DNA of 64,000 bases from the NCBI GenBank assembly GCA_907163345.1, contig CAJQUN010000023.1, positions 7,450,598 through 7,514,597 on the forward strand, written 5' to 3'. The DNA comes from Haberlea rhodopensis. Its lineage: Eukaryota; Streptophyta; Magnoliopsida; Lamiales; Gesneriaceae. Below the pieces are notes generated by a model. It was given only the letters and a program-made list of their open reading frames with translations. It did no database searches and was not told where the DNA came from. Made by a program: the position numbers and the translations under genes. Positions within the stretch are counted from its first letter, which is position 1, and the number at the start of each line of letters is the position of its first letter. Of this stretch, positions 12,241 to 22,800 are shown one piece after another.

Positions 12241-12422
12241 ACGCATGTATCTTATACATATAATTCGTTAATTATATCATATATAATTTTTACGATAATT
12301 TTCGCAAACTTGATTATAACATATCATATATGTTGATCTTACAGTTTTAATTAGCATGCACAAATGACTCAAAACATGATTAAACAATTAATCACATAGC
12401 CCCGATATGAGCTTCGTACACG

Positions 12423-12434
12423 GCTCTGATACCA
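12423..12434 (-). other. Primer binding site (initiator tRNA-Met) of copia element 1
   Basis: TGGTATCAGAGC on the - strand lies one base inside the 5' LTR end. It is the canonical plant site for tRNA-iMet primed reverse transcription and fixes the element's orientation. Confidence 0.92.
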
Positions 12435-12435
12435 C

Positions 12436-12862
12436 TGTAAGGAATTCAACATGCAATGCGTAGCGGAAATAAAATTTGGATTCCCTAACCATGGACCTAT
12501 ACGGAGTAAATCATATCGGGGTGTAAAGAGAATCATACCCTTGTTGCGTGTTTGAGCAGAATCCTCCTTGCAGCAAGACGTCCAACGTGTTCCTCGAGTC
12601 AGGAGCAAAGATGGTGCACCTCTGCCTCTACGGTATCCACGATCAAATCGACAAAGGAAGTTGAATAACAAATTGCTAGAGTTGTTATTCAACAGAGAAG
12701 GGGACAAGCTACACAGTGACGTGCGGCTGCTAGGTTAAGGGTTTTAGTTAATTCACAATCAACGTCTAACCCCTACGTAAACCTAATACTCTTGTATATA
12801 TAGGCGCCGATTATCATTAAGCTTAGGTTTTCTCAAAACCACATCAAAGCCCATTCAATTAC

Positions 12863-12910
<48 letters not shown>

Positions 12911-13964
12911 CAATCTTAAACATATATATATATATATATCCAATATATATATATGTTCGGTCCATACAATAATATCATATATTATTATTATATGATTAGG
13001 ACTCTTCCTAATCAACTTAATCCATCCAATGAATTATATTCCCCTTTATCGATTTAATCTTTTGTGTGACCCGTTAGGATCTTGCAACGTTGGCAGTGAC
13101 ATAAAATCTAATTTTATGTCACAAAATGAGCGGTATCTAGCAACACATCAAGGCTACCCAAGTTACAAGAATGTCATTGACTCGACATAACCTATGGCCT
13201 GTGATAATATTAACCATGTAACTTAATCCCTTTGTCCATGTGTTTAGATTGAACACGAGTCATGGAATAGTCATACTCGTATATTCAATCTCTATTTCTT
13301 GATCCCCAAGTAGAACTAGAATAAACGAATAAGCTCGATATCACATATCGACTCATTCGAGCACGTACATGCATTTTAGTCTTACTTGATCAAGGGCCCA
13401 AACACTTCTCCTGTTATATAGGAGGGACAAATCCTATCTTAATCAATCAACATCCCTCTACATAATTCGTAGTGTATCCAATAGTTGCCTTTATAATTTA
13501 CCATGTTACATGTAACGTTTGACAATATCAAGATACATAACTCCTTGTGTTGGGATCTCTGATGATCTCAAGTCGTAAGGATTACATACATTATTATCAC
13601 TATGAGAATTGCTTGTGACACTCATATAACTATTCATGTAGCATTCTCATGGTGGGTCTGTCCAGTACATCGTTCTCTAACATGTACCTATGTGTTGATT
13701 TGATATCTCATATCTATGAACAATTCATCAATCAAAACATACTAGTCTCAATGCATTATCATTATCCTTATTCATGATAATACTTGACTAGGGACAATCT
13801 TTAATAATAATACAATATTATTCTAAGGACATTAACTTATATATCAATTCATATTGCACAGATATTCGAATAATATATAATAATGATTTGCCATTTATAA
13901 AATCATAAAACATTGTATGTCTTAAACAATCATCTAATGACTTATCTTAGGGCATATCCCAACA
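12436..13964 (-). repeat. 5' LTR of copia element 1
   Basis: This 1529-bp copy of the LTR drives transcription leftward. Against the 3' LTR it shows scattered substitutions plus a larger TA-repeat expansion at about 12865-12910. Confidence 0.95.
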
Positions 13965-14375
13965 GTTTCCCCTTCTTCCAGGGTAATATTATGATCATAA
14001 TGATGGTTGTAATTTATTTAATATTCAACTCGTTCCAATTTGAATGTTTTCCAGCTGAATTTTAGTTAACGAACTACTTCGAATTGTTTAATTTTAAGAG
14101 ATGTTTAATTCAAGGATATACTTTGTTCTTTATTCTTAATTACTGAATTAAATTTGACTTTGTTCTTAATGAATGCTTATTTTGCATTGAAGTAAAATAA
14201 ATGCTGAAATTCAGCTAGAGAATTTTTGGAAATGCTATGACTTTGAATTTATAAACTGTGATCACAGTTTTTTACGTTTGTAGGGAAGTGGATTTGGACT
14301 TGTGTGGATACGGCAATCGACAGATATCTGTGGATGAATTTAGTTTCTTCATCGGAAGCAAAGCTCCGTGCTGAT
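13965..14375 (+). pseudogene. Possible 3' end of a host gene broken by the two retrotransposons
   Basis: Joining the 46 bp at 5266-5311 to 13970 onward (counting the target duplication once) gives an exon-like stretch open in one frame (TSSAHEEIDSKNTVSPSSR). It ends at a possible donor AGG|GTAATA near 13984. A possible acceptor TTTGTAG at about 14278-14284 precedes a short segment ending in stop. In the frame joined by this splice the second piece reads GSGFGLVWIRQSTDICG, then stop. I do not recognise the protein, the ORFs are short, and both splice sites are guesses. It could equally be non-coding DNA. Confidence 0.25.
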
Positions 14376-15956
14376 TAATTCGATCAGTGATGTATTATAA
14401 TCCATTCTTTCCACTCTGTTTATTTGGGTTATTTCCTTGTATTGTTTAAGATCTGATTTGATGCAATTCACATGCATTACAATCATCTTCATTCCAAGTT
14501 TTATGCGTGATTTTATGAAGGTGAGTTTGCAACGTGGTATTGTATTTGTTGTGTAGCAATACTGGATCATTTTGTATATGTGTAGGGTGTGTAGGTGGTG
14601 AACGAACGCTGGATACTTGACCATTTTGTACATGTGTATGTGTATCTCCAGAGTACATATGTGTATTGAAGCAATTTTTGTAGTATGGTTATATATTGAA
14701 GCTAGCTTTGTAGTACATTAAAGCCTAATGTGTTTTACTTTGATGGAAGATTATTTGGCCAATTACAATTGTTTTATGGAAATGCATAGAAGACTTGAAA
14801 TTGCAAGTATGTATTGATTTGAAATTGCATGTCCATGATTTATGTATTGACTTCAAAATGGAAGTATATGTTTTGGACTCGAGCTGTGAATACCAATTTT
14901 TGGTTCCTAGTTCATGTAAAAGTTAAGTGAAAAACCTATTTAAGGGTATTTTGATTAATAATAATTAATAATAATATTTTATTAATAATTAAATTACATA
15001 AATAATTTTCTTTTGATTATTTTAAATTTAGTTGAAATAAAATAATAGAAATAAGTGCAAAACTTATTCGAGGGTTTTTTTGTCATACGAATAAAATTAA
15101 TCTATACCACCTAATTATCAAGTACATCAAACATAATATTACTTATCATACTTTATTAGTCATACGAACCAAACGCAAAATAACTTATCCATTAGTTTAC
15201 TTATCAACCCATTATCCACTTTATAATCTATCCATCACTTATCCTATCCTCGAACCAAGCACACCCTAACTTGATTGCAAGTAAAAGTTAAGTATCAAGA
15301 GTACAAATTTAAAGAAACGTCTATAAATAACTAAACAATACCAAAAGCTCGAGTAGAAGTAAATCAATTGCATTGTTTTCTAAGTTGCACACATAGAAAT
15401 AGAAAATATATAAGTTTTTTGAGTGATATAGCTCACTTGATGCCTATTCATCGTCAACATTGGAGTTTTGGAAATTGTTAGACCGAGTCCTTGTTAATGA
15501 ATATAATGATTTTTGTTGTCAAGCATGTCATTCATAGGGTTCTCGTTTAAATATTTTCTATAATGCTTGTTTTTATTGTTCTCATTCTAAATACTCTACA
15601 TTGTATTCGGCTTGAACAAGCGAAAAAGTTATATCGAATGTTCTTTATGATTGTAATTATAAATTGAGATGAGTAATCATAAATTTTTTTATCATAACTA
15701 CCCATAATAAAATTTAAAAAATCGGGCAACCAACTTTGCTGGTGTGGATAAAATTCATGTCCACTTTAGACAAGACTCGGTTCGAGTCGAGCAGAGTATC
15801 CCAAATATTTATTTATAAAAATTCCCCATCCCTCTAAAAAAATTTAAATTTAAATAAATATTACCCTTTAACTTTAAGCCATGATCGGGTTTGATCGTAT
15901 AGGGACCAACATAATATAAATATAAAATGATTATTTTTACAAGTAAAAAATTTCAG
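14376..15956. other. AT-rich intergenic region
   Basis: No convincing coding frame is visible; ORFs here are short and unrelated to known families. The only structured element is a 352-bp insert (14929-15280). The last 200 bp serve as the upstream region of RRP5. Confidence 0.6.
14929..15280. mobile_element. Unclassified 352-bp insertion flanked by a 13-bp direct repeat
   Basis: GTAAAAGTTAAGT occurs exactly at 14916-14928 and 15281-15293, on either side of an AT-rich segment. Its right end reads (- strand) AGGGTGTGCTTGGTTCGAGG, a terminus style common in plant MITEs. The left end carries a weak counterpart (AAGGGTATTTTGATT). A 13-bp duplication is longer than usual for DNA transposons and more typical of non-LTR insertion, so the class stays open. 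Confidence 0.4.
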
Positions 15957-15958
15957 TA

Positions 15959-15967
15959 AAACCCTAA
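15959..15967 (+). promoter_or_regulatory. Telo-box in the RRP5 promoter/5' UTR
   Basis: AAACCCTAA lies 150 bp upstream of the RRP5 start codon, followed by a pyrimidine-rich stretch (CCTCCTCTCCTCCACCC). Telo-boxes are enriched near the transcription starts of plant ribosomal-protein and ribosome-biogenesis genes, which fits this gene. No upstream ATG lies between the box and the start codon. Confidence 0.6.
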
Positions 15968-16116
15968 AAGCTAAAACCTCCTCTCCTCCACCCTGCGCTT
16001 CTTGTTTTCCTCCACTGTGCGGCTGTGGCTGTTTCAGGCTTTTAAAGTTCATCCCTTTCATCTGCTAATTCCTTTGGAAATTACCCAAACCTTCATTCAT
16101 TGGATTTCAAGCAGAA

Positions 16117-16890
16117 ATGGCACCTCCTACAAAACAATCTCAACCGAAAAACCTCCGGAATCCATCCAGCAAAGCTGCGATATCCAAAGGAAACCGCCGC
16201 AGCGGCACTGTTTCGTCGCAAAAGTTACCTATTCAGCTCGAAGACGATGTCCCCGATTTCCCCCGAGGTTTTATACTCATCTACTTCCAGGATTTTCCCT
16301 TTAATTGTACCTTGTGTGGCTAAGCATGGTGAATTAACAAAAAAAGGTCACCTTACCTGGAAGAAAGGCATATAAGTTTCTCTATTGAATTATGATCAAC
16401 ATTAATATGAAGATATTTAGGTTGTGTTTCACCTAGAAAGACAAATCGAAAAGGGGCAAACTCGATGAGTCTAGTTTCTCTTGCTTTTGATAGAATACTT
16501 ATTGTAAAAAATTAAGGAAAGGCTCTTGTAAAGTGATGACATCTGCCTTAACTTTTCCCGTAGATACAAATTGTTCCATGAGTTCAAAATGATGTGTTGG
16601 TTTCTATGATATATTATAGTTCCTTGTCAGAATTCTTATTTCATATTTAACAAATGGTTCTTTTTACTGACGTTTTAGGTGGGGGAAGATCTTTCAGAAA
16701 AGAAGAGAAAGACGAGGTTGGAGCAATTTTGAACAATGAGATTGAGGCCGACCGCAGATTAATGGAGAAAAGAAAGAAGGGAAAGAGGGTTCAAAAAAGG
16801 AATCAACCCGGGGAGGATGATTTAGGTTCACTATTTGGCGAAGGAATTATGGGTAGATTGCCTAGATTTTCCAATAAGATCACTTTAAAG
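16117..16890 (+). CDS. RRP5: RRP5 exons 1-2 (N-terminal region)
   Basis: Exons are 16117-16267 (ends phase 1) and 16679-16890 (phase 0). They encode the lysine- and proline-rich start, the conserved motif DDVPDFPRGGGRS spanning the first junction, and a long basic stretch (RRLMEKRKKGKRVQKR) that is a plausible nucleolar targeting signal. The donor of exon 2 opens the 3.2 kb intron 2, which contains an RTE LINE. Confidence 0.9.
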
Positions 16891-19800
16891 GTATGCTTTT
16901 CCATGTTGTTTGTTACTTATTCTACTTAATAATTATCTTTGGTAAATCCTCTGAGGAACTTTTTTATCATGTGTTTCGATGATAATGCCATTTAAGCTGT
17001 AAGGAGTTGATAAATATGATCTTTTTAATAAGAAGTGAGCTAGGAATAGCTAGATATGAACTAGAATTCATGATAGGACACGACTTTTGGTGATTCAGGC
17101 TACTTGGTGTGCAAAAATTTTAAGCTTGTGAAATCCTTAAAATTATAAAGATCATGTGAATCAACATATCAAAATTTCTTAGCTTCTGTATTTGTATATA
17201 TATGCATGATGTATTGACTTGTAAATCTTAGAGATTATCAATTCCTGCACGAGTACTTAAATAAAGGTTTGAGTGCACCTGGAGAGATAAATTTTAAGGA
17301 TTGCTTAAATTTTGAGGTCTCATCAGTCTTCATTTGCAGCATGACCCTTTGAGCTCATGGAAAGTACTTATGGGGAGCACATACAGATACACTTATATGC
17401 ATCATGTATCAAGGCTTATGTTTATGGTGTACATATGGGAAGAGTTGTCGTTAAAAATGTTTAAGTTATGCTGTGTCGTATACTCCAATTGACTTTATTT
17501 AGAGTACGCACTAGGGCGATTTTATGTTTACAATCTTATATATCAAGTGCAGTTTTATTTTTAATGGTAGTTTGGTGCCAAATATTTACAACATCATCAT
17601 CTACTACTACTAAGCCTTTAATCCCAATGAATTGGGGTAGGCTACATGAACAATAGAGAGAATCAAGTCGGGTCGGGCACATGCGTCAGTCTTCTCCAAA
17701 CGCTTCTATCGGTCAACATATCTTCTGTAACCCCTTTGCACTCCAAGTCCTTGCGTATAACTTCGAGCCAAGTCTTATTTGGTCGTCCTCTCGCTCTCGT
17801 AAATTGGCCGAAATCCATGGACTCCACTCGACGCACATGTGCACTGCTGGGCCTACGTCGAACATGACCAAACCAACGTAAGCGGCTTTCTTGCATCTTC
17901 TCTTCTATACAAGCTACACCTACTTCAACTCGAATATCTTCGTTCCTTATTTTATCTCTTCTGGTCTTACCGCACATCCAACGAAGCGTACACATCTCTG
18001 CCACACTCATCTTTTGGATGTGATTCCTCTTGGGTGCCGAGCATTCCGTCCCATACAACATCGCGGGTCTAACGACGGTACTATAAAACTTTCCTTCAGT
18101 TTCAGCGGGATATTACGATCGCATAGAACTCCGATTGGGGTTTTCTATTTCGACCAGCCAGCCTGAATCCTGTGGTTAACGTAACTGTCAATCTATCCAT
18201 CCTTTTGGATAACTGAACCTAGGTATCGAAACTTGCTGCTCATCGATACCTCTTAACCACCGAGTGCTACAATCCCGAAAGGTACGACCACTAAATATGC
18301 ACTCCATATACTCCGTTTTGGACCTACTTAATCTAAAACCCTTTAATTCCAACGCCTTTCCCCATAACTCCAATTTGACATTTACCCCTGCCATTGTCTC
18401 GTTGATTAACACATTGTCAAAAAGTATTTCCAAGGTAATTCAGTCTGTATGTCTTTTGTTATCTCATCCATCACTAGGGCGAACATGAAATGACTCAATG
18501 CAGACCCTTGATGCAATCCAGTAGTGATCGAGAACTCACTTGTCACCCCACTGCACGTTCTCACATTGGATGCTACTTCGTCGTACATGTCATTGATTAT
18601 TATATTGACATACTTGATGTGATTTTTTTCTTCATCAAAGCCCACCATAATATCTCCCTTGGTACTTTATTGTAGGCCTTCTCCAAATCTATAAAGATCA
18701 TATGCAGATCTTTACTCCTCTCACGATAGCACTCGACAAGTTGACGAAGTAAATGGATAGCTTCCGTAGTTGAACGTCCTGGCATGAATCAAAATTGATT
18801 CTCGATATCTTAACCTCCTTCCTTAAACGACATTCAATTATCCTCTCCCAAGCTTCATTGTGTGACACATGAGTTTTGTACCACGATAGTTGGTGCACTC
18901 TGAATGTCACCCTTGTTCTTATAGATAGGGATGAGAGTAATCTTTCTCTATTTATTTGGAATTTTGTTACTTCTCCAAATCTTGCTAAATAGATATATTA
19001 GCCACTTTATCCCCTTCGGTCTTAAACATTTCCATACTTTATAGCTTCTTTAACATCAGATTCTTTAATTCTGCAAGTAAACTCACGGTTACATCATGTT
19101 GATGGATGCTAAGATCACCTATATCTTGGCTAAAGCCACCGTGGGACAAGCTGTTAAAATAATTCTTCCATCTTGTTTTGATTTGTGCCAAATATTTACC
19201 TTCATGCAAAATCATATATAATGAAGCCCTTGTGGAAACTATAATGGTGTACATCAATACAACTTTGTCATAACGAATCACCCAAGACTAACAATGTATG
19301 AGTTTTCTCCGACTGTCAGGGCTATTCCTTTTTCTTTCTTCCCAAAGATCTTATTTCAGATTGCTATATTGTTCTCTTGAGTTTAACTTATCCTTTGGCA
19401 TAATGTTCCCATTTGAATCTGAGAATGTTATGCATGTGATTATATTTATTTGTAAATTTTGAAAATGTCTTTAACGTATTTGAATATCTCACTCTTATCG
19501 AAACTTTCCCGAGTTTTAGTGAGCTCTATTTAGCTGTAGGACATCTGTGCACTTCTACTCACAGTTACTAAAAGATTACCTGACACATATAGGACAAGTT
19601 CAAGGCGAAGTGTTCCCTTTAGTAAAGTGTACACTTTGAACATGATTCTAGGTCTGTGAGACTTAAAGAGTTCAAGGCCGTAAATTGTGAGATATAACAT
19701 AATAATCATTCATTTTCGCACGTATATTGATGAATATTTGTTTTATTGTTGTTTAATAATCTGTAAATTACAAATTAGAGCTTCTAAATAATTTCCCCTT

Positions 19801-22800
19801 ACAACTAGATATTATAATAGTGTGGATTATTGTGCTTCCATTCGATAAAACATGATTTCATCTTGATCCTTGGGCCCATGCTCCGGTATGCATGTGTGCC
19901 TTAGTGAACGCCTTAATGACCACAATTTAACTTTTTTTTTGCTTTACTTAGGATAGAGGCTTAATTATTGTTCATTTTTAGTCATGTATAAATGAGGATC
20001 AGTAATATATTCTAGTCACATGGATGATCGTTCATGATATCGTTCAAATTTATATTTTTTTGCTCCATAATTGCCATCTGAATGTTGTAAAAAGGTTCAG
20101 CTTTCTTCTTTCTTTTTGTCAGAATGTCTCTTCGGGAATGAAATTGTGGGGTGTGATTGCTGAAGTGAACGAGAAAGATATTGTAGTTAGTCTCCCTGGG
20201 GGTTTACGGGGACTAGTTCGTGCTTGTGAGGCCTTTGACCCAATATTGAGTGGTGAAGTGGAACGGGTATTTTCCTTTTGGATCTCTATTCTCTTCTTTC
20301 TTTCCATCTATGAATTTATAGTAATGTGTGCATATCATTCTCCGTATATCATTAAGACTACAATTTGCTGCCCCTATTCTAATTGTTTGTGACAGGATGC
20401 AGAAAATAATTTCCTTTCTAGCATACATGTTGGGCAGCTTGTATCTTGTATTGTCCTGCAAGTGGATGATGATAAAAAGGAGATAGCAAATCGAAAGATC
20501 TGGCTTTCTCTTCATCTATCTTTGTTGCACAAAGGCTTAAATATGGATATAATCCAAGAAGGAATGGTATGTCTGTGCGTAACCCTTAAAATCGTTGCTT
20601 TTGACTTTTGAAAAGGTTCTTCTTTCTGTTCTCTATTTTCCTATTGCAGCTTTTTAGATCTTTGTTTTCATCCTGAAGAACTTCTATCAATGGATTATGT
20701 GTGTCCTAGGAATTTCCTAGAGTTAATTAGACTTGCTCATGCTTTCAGTCACGTGATCAGTTATGAACTATGTTTTTATATTTAACGTGATACAAAAGAA
20801 TATGTTAATCTGTGTAACTGTCCCGATTATCAGAATTGGGTAGTTGCCATAACCACATATTTGTTATTCTATGCAAGCATCCTCTGCTGCTTTATGGTTT
20901 GCTCGCACTTGCTTTTAATAATAGTTTCTTTCAGAGAGGTGATTGCTATTGCTGTGCCCGGTGTTTTTCTTCTTTGCCGTCATATTTATCTTTTTTGGTT
21001 GTGTAACTACTTGTAAATTAATAACGTGCTTTTGTTTTATATTTAGGTGCTGAGTGCATATGTGAAAAGCGTCGAAGATCATGGGTTTATACTCCATTTT
21101 GGATGTAATTATTTTACAGGATTTATGTCAAAACAGAGCAAATCTGGTGATCATTACTCTATCTTGCTTCTTCCAATCATAGGAAATTATCTCTTATGAA
21201 GGAACCTTATTGCATATAAATATGATTAACTGGTTGAATGTTACTCTTGGGAAGATTGAAATTTTTTAATGAATATTAGCAATGTTTTGGCAAGCACTTG
21301 CTTTGTTTAGCAGTCTGTTGTGGGTTATGCATTATTCTGATTGTGCTGGGAATTTCTTCCGTCCAACTGGTTATTCACAGTGGTCAGTGGTTTTTAGTTT
21401 TCCTTAACATGGACGATTAAGTACTTTGCATATGTTAAAGCATTATATGTGTTTTTCCTGCATATTTCTTGTCTGCATGATCAGATCAAGATAACTCTAC
21501 CAAATGAATGATTGTCCTTTATGATAGTGCCAAAATCAACAATTTTATCCCTCATGAACTATGATCTTGAATATAATGTTTGATCCCCGTTCTCCTTTTC
21601 TGTAGAAAAGGAAAGCAGTGAAGCAAGAGTGGGCCAGATTTTACAAGGGGTTGTTAGAAATGTAGATAGAGCTCGTAAGGTAGTCCATATGGATTCTGAC
21701 CCTGACGTTGTTTCAAAATGTGTGGTATGTTCCTAGTTATTTAAAGTGCCAACATTTCTTTTTTTTTTCCTGAAAAATTATTCTGGTTCTTATCCGCTCC
21801 TATCCATGTAGACCAAGGAGCTTAAGGGTGTTTCATTAGATATCCTCAGTCCAGGCATGATGGTTAATGCTCGTGTGCAGTCAATCCTTGAAAATGGAAT
21901 CACATTATCTTTCCTTACCTATTTTACAGGAACTGTATGTGCGGCATCCTTTGTATGATTAAATTGCTTCCAGCTATTATTGAGCAATGTGTTCCGTTAT
22001 TGTGTTTAATATGATTTGTTTTTCTTGACATGGCAGGTTGATGTGTTCAATTTAGATAAAACTTTTCCTTCTCCAAAATGGAAGGATGACTATTCTAAAA
22101 ATATGAGGGTAATTCTTTTGTCCGTTCTATTAAGATTGTATGAATGATCTTTCTTATTTTGTGAACCCCTGCATATGTCATGAGCCTGAAGTAGCCTATC
22201 GCTGTTTGTTCTTGCCTCTCTAAAATAAATTTTCTTATTCTAGTGTGGGTTCATTTTGGTAATTTACTATTGTTTATTAATGGTATAGATCAATGCTCGG
22301 ATATTATTTATTGATCCTTCGACTAGGGCTGTTGGTTTATCACTTAATCCTCACTTAGTCGGCAACAAAGCCCCACCATCTGTAAGTTTGTTTTTCCTCA
22401 CGCACTTGTAGCTTCGTATTTTTCTTTTACTATCTTTCTGGTTGGCATTAACATTCAATGCTTGCAAATTTAAGTCTTAGTAATTTAAAGTTTCTGGCCC
22501 TATCTTGCTTTAGCTGTTTGACTGTGATGTTTTTGTTCCATTTTCATAAACACCTGGTTCCACAATGTCCCCTTCATTGCACTTCTTTAATGGAACACAC
22601 AATATTAAAAGAGGCATGAACCATTCTTTCTCCTTGATGTGATTTATCTATCAAGCAGCTTGTTAAAATCGGCGATATCTTCGATCAATCTAAAGTAATC
22701 AGGGTTGATAAGGGGTCAGGTCTTCTTCTTGAAACTCCTACTCTACCAGTTCCTACCCCGGTATATGTGAATGTAAGTATATCCATTATTTTATGCACCC

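Larger units (their letters stand above)
5312..13964 (-). mobile_element. Ty1/copia retrotransposon 1, complete but mutated
   Basis: The 8653-bp element has two LTRs (5312-6818 and 12436-13964) in direct orientation and a 5-bp target duplication GTTTC. On the - strand the order is 5' LTR, primer site complementary to initiator tRNA-Met (12423-12434), a 1.6 kb leader with a minisatellite, gag, protease, integrase, RT, RNase H, purine tract, 3' LTR. Integrase before RT identifies Ty1/copia; the proteins resemble the TNT1-94 type. Two in-frame stops in gag and one frameshift in RT make this copy non-coding. It inserted 46 bp from the end of the gypsy element. Confidence 0.95.

Noticed and set aside
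11811..12336. Overlapping ORFs of 107-161 codons on both strands
   Set aside because: They arise from a GC-rich tandem repeat in the copia leader, which stays open in several frames; no domain, start context or conservation is visible.
16654..16929. Separate small gene starting at ATG 16654
   Set aside because: The ORF is RRP5 exon 2 read through both flanking introns; exon 1 joins it in phase at 16679.
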